64,000 bases of DNA from Andreesenia angusta (GTDB taxonomy: Bacteria; Bacillota; Clostridia; Tissierellales; Gottschalkiaceae), in contig NZ_MKIE01000005.1 of NCBI RefSeq assembly GCF_001855385.1, forward strand, positions 1 through 64,000, given 5' to 3'. This document shows, one piece after another, positions 54,629 to 62,261 of the stretch. A model generated the notes under the pieces. The model saw only the letters and a list, made by a program, of their open reading frames with translations, made no database searches and was not told the DNA's origin. The position numbers and the translations under genes were made by a program. Numbering within the stretch: the first letter of the stretch is position 1; the number at the start of each line of letters is the position of its first letter.

Positions 54629-55804
54629 TTAAATAGTATCTAAAAGCCTAAGCGCTCCAGCAGCCATAGTCCTTGTGCACAGCTTTATGCATTTTTCATC
54701 GACGAAAAACTTCGAGCTATGCTGCGGAGCATAGTCGCCTGTCCCCACCATATAGTATACAGATGGGACTATACGCGAAATGTATCCAAAGTCGTCAGCA
54801 GTCATCAGGGGCTTATGCTCTGAAACACTCTCGCCCATGACAATTAGGTCGCGGCTGAACAAGTCTCTGATTTTATCGACCAGCTTTTCGTCGTTAACTA
54901 TGCTCGGATACCCCTCCCGTACTTCTGTTTCAGCATGACCGCCAAAACTCTCTGCAATCCCCCTAGATATAGAGTTCAGGTTTTCTCGGATTGCATCCCT
55001 AGACTCCTCCGTGTCGGCCCTTATCATCCCCGTCAGCTCCACGTAGTCCGGCACTATATTATTGGCCCTTCCGCCTTTTATCTTCCCTATGGAAAAAGTG
55101 GCTGAAACTCCCGGGTCTACATTCTTGGACAGTATGGAGTTCAGCCCCACTATAACATGTCCGGCAATGTGGATGGCGTCCACTCCGTCTTGAGGCCTTG
55201 AAGCATGGGCGCTTTTGCCAAATATCTTTATGGTGAATCCGTCGGAGTTGGCAGTGATGTTCCCCTTTGACAGCAGCAGCTTGCAACTCTCCACAGGCAT
55301 TACATGGAGCGCCAGTGCTGCGTCTACAGACTTACTCCCTAGCAAGCCGTCATCTAGCATCTTCTTGCATCCGCCGCCCTTTTCCTCTCCTGTCTGGAAC
55401 ATAAACATGACGGTGCCTTTGAAGTCAAGTCTTATGTCTGAAAGAATTTTCGCTACGCCCAGCAGATTGGCCGTGTGGATGTCATGGCCGCAGGCGTGCA
55501 TAACTCCAGGGTTTCTGGACTTGAATTCGACATCCAGCTCCTCCTGAATGGGGAGCGCGTCCATATCCGCCCTGAGAAGCACCGTTTTTCCCTTTTCATG
55601 CCCTTGAAGAACTCCCAGCACTCCGTTCCCCGCTATTCCGCTTCTTGTTTGGATATTCAGCTTCTCAAGCTCCCCAATGACCAGACTGCTGGTTTCATGC
55701 TCCCTGAAGCTCAGCTCCGGGTTGGAGTGGATTCTCCTGCGCATATCTATAATGTAGTCTTCATATTTATCGGACAGCGCTTCTATCTTGTCCAAAATCG
55801 TCAT
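54629..55804 (-). CDS. M20 family amidohydrolase/peptidase
   Basis: About 391 residues. RADMDALPIQEE with the catalytic Asp, HACGHDIHTANLLG with metal-binding Cys and His, FQTGEEKGGGCKKM with catalytic and metal Glu, and a late HSSKFFVDEKC His fit the N-acyl-L-amino acid/hippurate amidohydrolase group. It hydrolyses N-acylated amino acids in the cytosol. I start it at ATG 55804 behind GGAGG; the reading from 55837 contains that site. A Cys metal ligand is normal in this branch. Confidence 0.92.
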   Translation of the reverse strand: MTILDKIEALSDKYEDYIIDMRRRIHSNPELSFREHETSSLVIGELEKLNIQTRSGIAGNGVLGVLQGHEKGKTVLLRADMDALPIQEELDVEFKSRNPGVMHACGHDIHTANLLGVAKILSDIRLDFKGTVMFMFQTGEEKGGGCKKMLDDGLLGSKSVDAALALHVMPVESCKLLLSKGNITANSDGFTIKIFGKSAHASRPQDGVDAIHIAGHVIVGLNSILSKNVDPGVSATFSIGKIKGGRANNIVPDYVELTGMIRADTEESRDAIRENLNSISRGIAESFGGHAETEVREGYPSIVNDEKLVDKIRDLFSRDLIVMGESVSEHKPLMTADDFGYISRIVPSVYYMVGTGDYAPQHSSKFFVDEKCIKLCTRTMAAGALRLLDTI

Positions 55805-55881
55805 ATTTTCACCTCCTGATTCCCAATCTTTAATCATATATCCTACTCATGACTAATTAATTTGATTTTCTATTCACTCCA

Positions 55882-56868
55882 TCAGCAGTCTCTTTGTCTT
55901 TCACTTTTTGACTTAAGCTTCTCTCTTCGTTTTCTGTACTCTATAATTGGCAAATCTCCTTGAATCAGATTCTCTTTCATAGACAGCTCGGTCTTTTTAG
56001 GAATCTGGGTGATTACGACTCTTCTGTCCTGATGCAGTATCACTTTGTTTCCCACATTCCCTACAAAGTCGGAGATCCAATTGAACAGAAGCGGAAGTTT
56101 TCCCTTTCTATACGACCTGATGTATATATGTGTATTCTCCTCGTCTATCGGGGCAAAAATAGCAACTATCCTGAAGTTCGGAGATATAACGTTCTGCCAT
56201 AGATTGGGCATTTGAAACTGGAGCGAAAACAGCTTTTCATAGTCCAGTATTTCTCCGGGCTTTTCAGGACTCTGTCCTCTGTCTGTCTGGTTCTTTACGT
56301 AGAAAGTCATCAAATTGTCTTGCCACTTCACTACCGGCCCGTTCACTAGCGTCCTGTTTCCCCTGCCGATTGTAGTCTTGTGCACAAACGGCAGATGGAC
56401 TACGTCAAGCTGGTTCTCTATGGCTCTGCTGTAGTGTACCGGCCATGTTTCAGAAAATCCCCCGTAGAAAAATCCCGACTTCAGCTCCTGAAAAAACGGA
56501 ATCTCAGGTACGTTCTCTCTGTCTTCGCCGTACCAAATCCATACAAGCCCGTATGCCTCTTTAGCCAGATAGGAGTTAACCTTGAAATTGTCTGGGACTT
56601 CGGCGTTCATTCCGTTTGCAGGAATTAGAACGACTTTGCCGGTAGTCTCATACTGGAATCCGTGGAACGGACATTCCACCGCTCCATCCACCAGCTTCCC
56701 AGCCGAAAGACTTGCCCCTCTGTGGCAGCATTTGTCGAATATGCAGTGGATCTGACCACCGCTGTCTCTCCAGAACACCAGCTTCTGCGACATCCTTGTA
56801 GCTCCTGTAAGCCTGCCTTTCTTCACCTCTTTCGAGTCCAGCACGGCATACCACTGAGATTTAATCAT
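55882..56868 (-). CDS. Rieske non-haem iron oxygenase-like protein
   Basis: 328 residues. The N-terminal Rieske domain has CCHRG (Cys47, His49) and CPFHG (Cys66, His69). The C-terminal catalytic domain has the iron ligands in ENQLDVVHLPFVH (Asp155, His158, His163). These enzymes use O2 to hydroxylate or demethylate rings and quaternary amines. It is unusual in an organism that otherwise looks anaerobic. The start ATG 56868 follows AAGGGG. Directly upstream is a terminator-like hairpin, so expression may be attenuated. Confidence 0.88.
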   Translation of the reverse strand: MIKSQWYAVLDSKEVKKGRLTGATRMSQKLVFWRDSGGQIHCIFDKCCHRGASLSAGKLVDGAVECPFHGFQYETTGKVVLIPANGMNAEVPDNFKVNSYLAKEAYGLVWIWYGEDRENVPEIPFFQELKSGFFYGGFSETWPVHYSRAIENQLDVVHLPFVHKTTIGRGNRTLVNGPVVKWQDNLMTFYVKNQTDRGQSPEKPGEILDYEKLFSLQFQMPNLWQNVISPNFRIVAIFAPIDEENTHIYIRSYRKGKLPLLFNWISDFVGNVGNKVILHQDRRVVITQIPKKTELSMKENLIQGDLPIIEYRKRREKLKSKSERQRDC

Positions 56869-56876
56869 GCAATCAC

Positions 56877-57062
56877 CCCTTCCAGAGTCGCCTATTCTGA
56901 CTATGCAAAAAGGACAAGAGACCTCGACAGATCTTCTTGTCCGAAATGACCTTCTTCACATAGGCCTTTTTTACTTTATCGACTTCAATATTCTGATATC
57001 GTTTAAATTCTTGAATGACCTTCAATCAACTGCTTAAAAATATCCATTATCTGCTTATCCAC
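56877..57062 (-). pseudogene. Possible frameshifted short gene or attenuated leader
   Basis: This 332-base gap has no intact gene. On the minus strand, GTG 57062 (nine bases after AAAAGGAG) reads about 19 residues (VDKQIMDIFKQLIEG...) to TAA 57003. In another frame from about 57019 the text continues as a Lys-rich helix (VIQEFKRYQNIEVDKVKK) to a TGA at 56877. A single base shift would join them into about 60 residues. TTCAAA, 17 bases, TAGAAT upstream looks like a promoter. Alternatively it is a leader RNA ending in the hairpin at 56906-56942. Confidence 0.3.
56906..56942 (-). terminator. Terminator-like hairpin before the Rieske gene
   Basis: On the minus strand GGACAAGA pairs with TCTTGTCC around 15 bases, followed by TTTTT. 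It ends 37 bases before the Rieske start, the position of an attenuator. Confidence 0.7.
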
Positions 57063-57200
57063 TCCGAGCATCTCCTTTTCCAAAGACACATAAAAAAACC
57101 ACACCTAACTGAGTCCATTCTATCATATATCCCTGGATTTTTGAACTGAAGTCAACAGTTATCCATCTATCTTCTTTAATCCTAATATACTCCAATATCC

Positions 57201-58076
57201 CTACTCAATCCTAACTTTACCACTGCCGTCCAAGTTGATCCTGTAGGCTGCACCCGAGTACTCGATGTAGTAGATGTATTTGTCGTCAACCTCGCATATA
57301 GTGAACATCTCTTCCTCGTTCAGCTTCTCTTCAGCTGTTCCGTCCAGCTTAGATCTGAAAAATCCGTCTTTTTTCCCGTAGTACATCCAGTTTCCTTCTA
57401 TAGCTACGAAATTCCCCTCTACAAGCTTTGATTTCTCAGAACCATCCAGTTTCATCCTGTATGCACCAACTATTTCACCTTTTTTCGACTCTTCGCCGTA
57501 GTAGATCAGCCCGTCTTTTATTTCATATATCCAAACTCTTTCTGAAATCCTCTCAGCGCCTGTTCCGTCTGTCTTCATCCTGAACAGATTCTCGCCATCT
57601 TCGTAGTAAATCCAACCATCTGAAACCGTCATGCTTCCATTGAAAGAATTTATCTGGGCTATCTTGCTCTTTTCAGTTCCATCTGTCTTTACTCTGTAGA
57701 CTTCTCCTGACTTGAGTGGATAGTAGATCCAGTCCCCTGAAACATAGAATCCAAACATATTTTGTTCCTCTGTATCCACAACCTTGACTTCTCCTGTTCC
57801 ATCTATCTGAATTTTCCTGATGCCTTCTCTGCCAAGATAGTATATAGTGTCTTCTTGGATCACGCTGTAGTTAGTAGCGACTCCAGGCTCGAATTTCGTC
57901 TTTTCCGAAAAGTCAGGCTTCATCTTGTAGAGCGTATCTTCTTTGATATTTACATAGTATATCCAGCCATTATTCTCCATTATTCTGCTGACAGTTGTCC
58001 CGCTAAATGACTCGCAGCCGCTCAGCAACACTATACTTGTAACAAAAAGCAGAAGCAGTCCCATAATTTTTTTCAT
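57201..58076 (-). CDS. DUF5050 beta-propeller lipoprotein
   Basis: 291 residues with lipobox VLLSGC. The mature part is a run of about six blades, each with a WIYY- or YYLG-type strand and a turn like RxKTDGTEKSKI or MKLDGSEKSKL, as in DUF5050 propellers. It is anchored outside the membrane and may bind protein or sugar; the function is unknown. It has a GGGAGG site and probably its own promoter. Confidence 0.83.
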   Translation of the reverse strand: MKKIMGLLLLFVTSIVLLSGCESFSGTTVSRIMENNGWIYYVNIKEDTLYKMKPDFSEKTKFEPGVATNYSVIQEDTIYYLGREGIRKIQIDGTGEVKVVDTEEQNMFGFYVSGDWIYYPLKSGEVYRVKTDGTEKSKIAQINSFNGSMTVSDGWIYYEDGENLFRMKTDGTGAERISERVWIYEIKDGLIYYGEESKKGEIVGAYRMKLDGSEKSKLVEGNFVAIEGNWMYYGKKDGFFRSKLDGTAEEKLNEEEMFTICEVDDKYIYYIEYSGAAYRINLDGSGKVRIE

Positions 58077-58136
58077 ATCTATACCTCCCTCCGATAAGTC
58101 TTCATACTCTTAACGTCTATAGTATAGATATATACC

Positions 58137-58176
58137 CATGGAAAAAGGCACCTAACCTTTCAGCCAGATGCCTCTA
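58137..58176 (-). terminator. Terminator of the RlmD transcript
   Basis: On the minus strand AGGCATCT and AGGTGCCT pair (one wobble) around a loop, followed by five T. It lies 140 bases after the RlmD stop. Confidence 0.7.
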
Positions 58177-58210
58177 AAATAATTCTATATTCTAAACTTC
58201 TTCAGTCGCT

Positions 58211-58243
58211 CTACTCCTTCACAAGCAGTGTTACGGCTTCAAC
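58211..58243 (-). pseudogene. Remnant resembling the RlmD C-terminus
   Basis: Between the RlmD stop and its terminator the minus strand again reads VEAVTLLVKE and a stop, close to the true C-terminus VEAVALLTK. Twelve bases (GTTGAAGCCGTA) are identical in both. This looks like a decayed partial duplication or a replaced gene end, in another frame than RlmD. Confidence 0.5.
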
Positions 58244-58314
58244 CGTAAAATTCACCAATCACTCTTCGCTTCGCTCGTGTTCTTGGGCATTTCTGGCATG
58301 AGACGTGCCTCTAC

Positions 58315-59643
58315 TTACTTTGTAAGTAGGGCTACGGCTTCAACATGTGAGCTCATTGGGAACATATCCACAGGCTGAACCTTTTGCACGCTGTACCCGT
58401 TCTCCACTAGAAATGCTATATCCCTTGCCATTGTGGAAGGATTGCAAGATACGTAGACAACTTTCTTTGGCTCTACCTTGACTAGAATCTCAAGCACTTT
58501 CTTTTCGCAGCCTTTCCTAGGTGGGTCTATGACTACAACATCCGCTTTCCTTCCGTCTCTATATAGGTCCGGCATAACGCTCTCGGCCTTTCCTGCATAG
58601 AACTCCACGTTGGAAATATTGTTCAGCTCCGCATTCTCTATCGCGTTGGCCACAGACTTCTCCACATACTCCACACCGTACACAGTCTTGGCCTTTTCCG
58701 CAAGCATAAGCGTTATAGTACCTATTCCGCAGTATATATCGTACACGCATTCGCTTCCGTCAAGCGCCGCATACTCCATTACCTTGCTGTAGAGAAGCTC
58801 CATTCCATCTGTATTTACCTGGAAGAAAGTCTCTGGGGAAATCTTGAACTTGTGCTCTCCTACGTAGTCGTATATATATCCTTCTCCGTACACCACTCTG
58901 CTCTTAGGTCCAAGTATACTGCTTCCACCCGCCGTGTTTATATTCTGCACCACTGTCTTTACCTCTGGAATTTCCTCCACCAACAGGTCTGAAAGAAGCT
59001 CTATCATAGGCATCTTCTTCGCAGCCGTGACTATTACAACCATAGTATCTCCAGTCTGCTTCGAGTCCCTCACCACTATATGCCTTACGCAGTCTATATG
59101 ATTTTCCTCTAGCCAGTCTTTAACTAAATCTGCGACTTTTCTGCTGACTTCGCTGTTTATATTGCAGCTGTCTGTGTCCACTACGCTGTGGCTTCCACGC
59201 TCATAGTAGCCTATCTTTATCTCGTCGCCGTTCTCTATGTGAAGATTGACCTTGTTTCTATAGTTTTCAGTCTTTTCAGCTGAAATTATGCTCTCGACCT
59301 CTACATCTACTTTTGCAAGCTTTGAAAGGGCGTCTTTTACCTTCTTCTCCTTCATCTCCAGCTGCTTCTCATATTTAAGCTCCTGAAGCTCGCAGCCTCC
59401 GCATCTTTCTGATACAGGACACCTGCTCTCTATTCTGTCTTTCGAGTACTCAACTATCTCAACCATCTTCGCCTCGGCGTAGTTTTTCTTCATCTTGGTT
59501 ATTTCAGCCTCTACAGTGTCTCCCACTAAGGCTCTGTCTACAAATACAGCCAGGCCCTCTTCGGTTCTGCCCACTCCTTTGCCCTCATGCGTCATATCCA
59601 CTATCTTTAACTTAACTTTTGAACCTTTATCCAAATTTATCAT
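58315..59643 (-). CDS. rlmD: 23S rRNA (uracil-C5)-methyltransferase, RlmD/RlmCD type
   Basis: 442 residues. An N-terminal TRAM domain (about 5-60) is followed by the Fe-S Cys set CPVSERCGGCELQ and an AdoMet domain with YDIYCGIGT, VIDPPRKGC and the catalytic Cys in VYVSCNPSTMARD. It methylates a uracil of 23S rRNA using AdoMet and an Fe-S cluster for RNA binding. Gram-positive members can modify both U747 and U1939, so RlmCD is also possible. The ribosome site is weak. Confidence 0.92.
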   Translation of the reverse strand: MINLDKGSKVKLKIVDMTHEGKGVGRTEEGLAVFVDRALVGDTVEAEITKMKKNYAEAKMVEIVEYSKDRIESRCPVSERCGGCELQELKYEKQLEMKEKKVKDALSKLAKVDVEVESIISAEKTENYRNKVNLHIENGDEIKIGYYERGSHSVVDTDSCNINSEVSRKVADLVKDWLEENHIDCVRHIVVRDSKQTGDTMVVIVTAAKKMPMIELLSDLLVEEIPEVKTVVQNINTAGGSSILGPKSRVVYGEGYIYDYVGEHKFKISPETFFQVNTDGMELLYSKVMEYAALDGSECVYDIYCGIGTITLMLAEKAKTVYGVEYVEKSVANAIENAELNNISNVEFYAGKAESVMPDLYRDGRKADVVVIDPPRKGCEKKVLEILVKVEPKKVVYVSCNPSTMARDIAFLVENGYSVQKVQPVDMFPMSSHVEAVALLTK

Positions 59644-59786
59644 CTCGCTCTCTTTTCAAACCAGTTTGCCTGATCTGTATTGTAAAATTATATCCTTTAC
59701 TCATGATTAAATCAACGCAATTAGAGTTGTATATTTCTACTTTTGGGTTTAAAATCATATTACATATACATATTGGGGGGATTGGA

Positions 59787-60683
59787 TTGAAAAATGAGGA
59801 TTTTTATAAAAATCTTCTAGACACTGTGGAAGATGGGATTTACTACGTGGACACAAATAGAAAATTAACTTTTTGGAACAGAGGCGCCGAAATCATAACC
59901 GGCTTCTCTGCAGCTGAGGTTGTAGGCTCATACTGCTACGACAATATACTAAGCCACGTGGATGACGATGGGAACAAGCTCTGCCTCGGAGGATGTCCTC
60001 TTCAAAAGACACTTGAAGACCATACAAACAGAACTGCATCTGTCTACCTTCACCATAAAAACGGACACAGGGTTTCTGTCTCGGTAAAAGTCATACCCAT
60101 AATCGAAAACGGCACTGTAGTCGGAGCTGTAGAGACTTTCACAGACAACTCCAAGGAAGCGCTCATAATGAAAGACATTGAGCAGCTCAAGATACTGGCA
60201 AACCAGGACCAGCTTACAGAGCTTCCAAACAGGCGCTACACTGAGAGTTTTCTTAAGTCCAGGATGGACGAGTTTAACTCTTTGGGGATTCCTTTCGGGG
60301 TGATTTTTATGGATATAGACCACTTCAAGCGTTTCAACGATGATTATGGCCACGATATTGGAGACGAGGTGCTTAAAGTGGTTTCAAAAGTGTACAGGGG
60401 AGCCAAGCGAAGCCAGGACATTATAGGCAGATGGGGCGGCGAGGAGTTTATAGGGGTGTTTTCTGATGTAAACATGGAGCAGCTCTCGACTATAGCCGAG
60501 AGGATCAGGATGCTGGTTGAAAATTCTTCAGTCAGAGGGCATGGTGAGGAGCTTCGTGTCACCATTTCGCTTGGTGCCACTCTTGTCAGAGAAGGTGACT
60601 CTATAGAAGACATAGTCAAGCGGGCAGACAGCCTTCTCTATGAAAGCAAGCATAACGGAAGAAACAGAGCGACTTTGGATTAG
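59787..60683 (+). CDS. PAS-GGEEF diguanylate cyclase
   Basis: About 298 residues. One PAS domain (about 5-130) with a Cys pair (LCLGGCPLQKT) seen in a subset of PAS sensors, then a cyclase domain with GRWGGEEFIGVF and an RSQD inhibitory site five residues upstream. It makes cyclic di-GMP and probably senses redox state or a ligand in the cytosol. The start is TTG 59787, six bases after GGGGGG; the longer reading runs into the divergent RlmD region. Confidence 0.88.
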   Translation: MKNEDFYKNLLDTVEDGIYYVDTNRKLTFWNRGAEIITGFSAAEVVGSYCYDNILSHVDDDGNKLCLGGCPLQKTLEDHTNRTASVYLHHKNGHRVSVSVKVIPIIENGTVVGAVETFTDNSKEALIMKDIEQLKILANQDQLTELPNRRYTESFLKSRMDEFNSLGIPFGVIFMDIDHFKRFNDDYGHDIGDEVLKVVSKVYRGAKRSQDIIGRWGGEEFIGVFSDVNMEQLSTIAERIRMLVENSSVRGHGEELRVTISLGATLVREGDSIEDIVKRADSLLYESKHNGRNRATLD

Positions 60684-60701
60684 TCGCTCTGTTTCTTTTT
60701 A
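60661..60701. terminator. Bidirectional terminator, perfect 14-pair stem
   Basis: GAAACAGAGCGACT and AGTCGCTCTGTTTC pair perfectly around seven bases and are followed by TTTTT. The gene stop lies in the loop. Confidence 0.92.
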
Positions 60702-61031
60702 AAACAATGTCTGGACAAGTGCCATGTACATTGCAGTTCCTCCGCCTATGCTCAGCAGCGTGCTCCGCCTCCAATTGTGCAGCAGCACTATGAAGAGTAT
60801 GGAAGCAGCCTCTGGAATTCCGTGTGAAGGCCCTTTTAAGTCCACGCTCTTCAAGCAGTATACAACCAGAAGACCCATTGCCGAATAAGGCAGTACTTTC
60901 CCCAAATAGTCTATATAGGGATTGCTTGCGTTCTTGCCCTTGAATATGGCAAAAGGCAGAAACCTGGTGATCATAGTTCCAAAAGCCACCATAGCTATTA
61001 TCACAACTATTTCAAAAGTCGTAAGCTTCAC
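60699..61031 (-). CDS. azlD: Branched-chain amino acid transport protein AzlD
   Basis: 110 residues with three to four membrane segments; MVAFGTMITRFLPFAIF and LPYSAMGLLVVYCLKS match AzlD. It forms the small subunit of the AzlCD exporter for leucine analogues and related amino acids. The GTG start overlaps the azlC stop by four bases (GTGA). Confidence 0.92.
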   Translation of the reverse strand: MKLTTFEIVVIIAMVAFGTMITRFLPFAIFKGKNASNPYIDYLGKVLPYSAMGLLVVYCLKSVDLKGPSHGIPEAASILFIVLLHNWRRSTLLSIGGGTAMYMALVQTLF

Positions 61032-61765
61032 TCTATCCCCTCCTCTAGTACACCGCTTTCGCTTGCAGCTTTGTCCTTTTTGCCTCTAGCCAGTGTAAGT
61101 GAGACAAGTATTGAGATCATGGCCGGGATTATAAATCCGTCTTTTCCGAAAGCCAAAAGACTTAGGGCAGAACAGGTCACGCCTATAACTGCCGGCATAT
61201 GGTTCTCCTGCGACTTCCACTGCTCTACAAAAGTCACTACGAATAGGGCTGTAAGCACAAAGTCCAGTCCCTCTATGCTGAAAGAGACCATGCTCCCTAG
61301 AAAAGCTCCCAGAGCTGACCCTGCAACCCAGTAAAAGTGGTTGAGCGCCGTTATAAAAAACATAAACCAGTTTCTATCCACTCCCTCGGGCGGCTCCGAG
61401 GAATGGACTATCGAGAATGTCTCATCGCAAAGCCCGAATATGAGATAGGGCTTTAAAGCTCCTGTACCCTTGAATTTATCTAGCAGCGAAATGCCGTAGA
61501 ATAGATGCCTTGCGCTTACCATTATCGTCATAAGCAGCGCATAAAGCGGATTGAATGCAGTTGTAAGAAAAGTTATTGCAAGGTACTGAGAAGCCCCAGT
61601 AAATACAATAAAACTCATAAGCGCTGTCCATCCAACTCCATATCCCTTGCTGTTCATAAGTATTCCGTATGCTATCCCCAAGAAAGTAAACCCCGTGAAG
61701 ACTGGAATTGTATGTGGGAATGCGGCTTTCAACGATTCTATTTTTTCTTTCAAATCCTTCACCAC
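61028..61765 (-). CDS. azlC: Branched-chain amino acid exporter AzlC
   Basis: 245 residues and about five to six membrane segments, with FVIFTGASQYLAITFL-type and GLCDETFSIV stretches typical of AzlC. It is the large subunit of the exporter. The exact start is unclear: GTG 61765, GTG 61762 and TTG 61753 are all close to an AGGTGG site. The C-terminus after the last segment is short and acidic. Confidence 0.93.
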   Translation of the reverse strand: MVKDLKEKIESLKAAFPHTIPVFTGFTFLGIAYGILMNSKGYGVGWTALMSFIVFTGASQYLAITFLTTAFNPLYALLMTIMVSARHLFYGISLLDKFKGTGALKPYLIFGLCDETFSIVHSSEPPEGVDRNWFMFFITALNHFYWVAGSALGAFLGSMVSFSIEGLDFVLTALFVVTFVEQWKSQENHMPAVIGVTCSALSLLAFGKDGFIIPAMISILVSLTLARGKKDKAASESGVLEEGIE

Positions 61766-61778
61766 CTGTGTCTAAACT

Positions 61779-61850
61779 AAAAAAAACGGCGCAAATTCCC
61801 CCGTTATCTAAGTATACCACAACTAGAGTAATCTGCGCCTTTGTTATCTA
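61779..61850 (-). terminator. Long-loop terminator after the thioesterase gene
   Basis: On the minus strand GGCGCA (after the stop) pairs with TGCGCC about 45 bases later, which is followed by GTTTTTTTT. The loop holds a possible TATACT -10 box for azlC. Confidence 0.5.
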
Positions 61851-62245
61851 TTCAATTTTTCCCACATCTGTGGATGTTGCTTTTTCAAGTTTATAGGCCT
61901 GAACTCTGAGTCCACAAATATATGCTCTGTCCTCCCGGTTGCAAGCAGCTCGGAGTCCTCTTTTCTGAACACCATGTACTCAAAGTAGAACTTGGCCCTC
62001 TTTACCTCGGAAAGCCTAGTCTCTACAGTCACTATGTCGTCATACTTGGCTGGATGGCGGTACTTGCAGTTCACTTCAAGCACCGGCACCATTATTCCCT
62101 GGCTCTCCATAGCTCTGTAGTCAAGCCCTATATCCCTCAGGTATTCAACCCTTCCGACTTCAAACCAGGCCAGGTAGTTTGCATGGTATACAACGCCCAT
62201 CTGATCTGTCTCGGAGTACCTAACTCTTATCTCTGTTCTATTCAT
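61844..62245 (-). CDS. Acyl-CoA thioesterase, YbgC/4-hydroxybenzoyl-CoA type
   Basis: 133 residues, a hotdog fold. RYSETDQMGVVYHANYLAWFEVGR contains the catalytic Asp and the GVVYHANY motif of this family. It hydrolyses acyl-CoA (or acyl-ACP) thioesters in the cytosol. Lys-rich end. It lies 16 bases downstream of pyruvate kinase and is probably on its transcript. Confidence 0.92.
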   Translation of the reverse strand: MNRTEIRVRYSETDQMGVVYHANYLAWFEVGRVEYLRDIGLDYRAMESQGIMVPVLEVNCKYRHPAKYDDIVTVETRLSEVKRAKFYFEYMVFRKEDSELLATGRTEHIFVDSEFRPINLKKQHPQMWEKLNR

Positions 62246-62261
62246 CTAATTGCAAGCCTTT

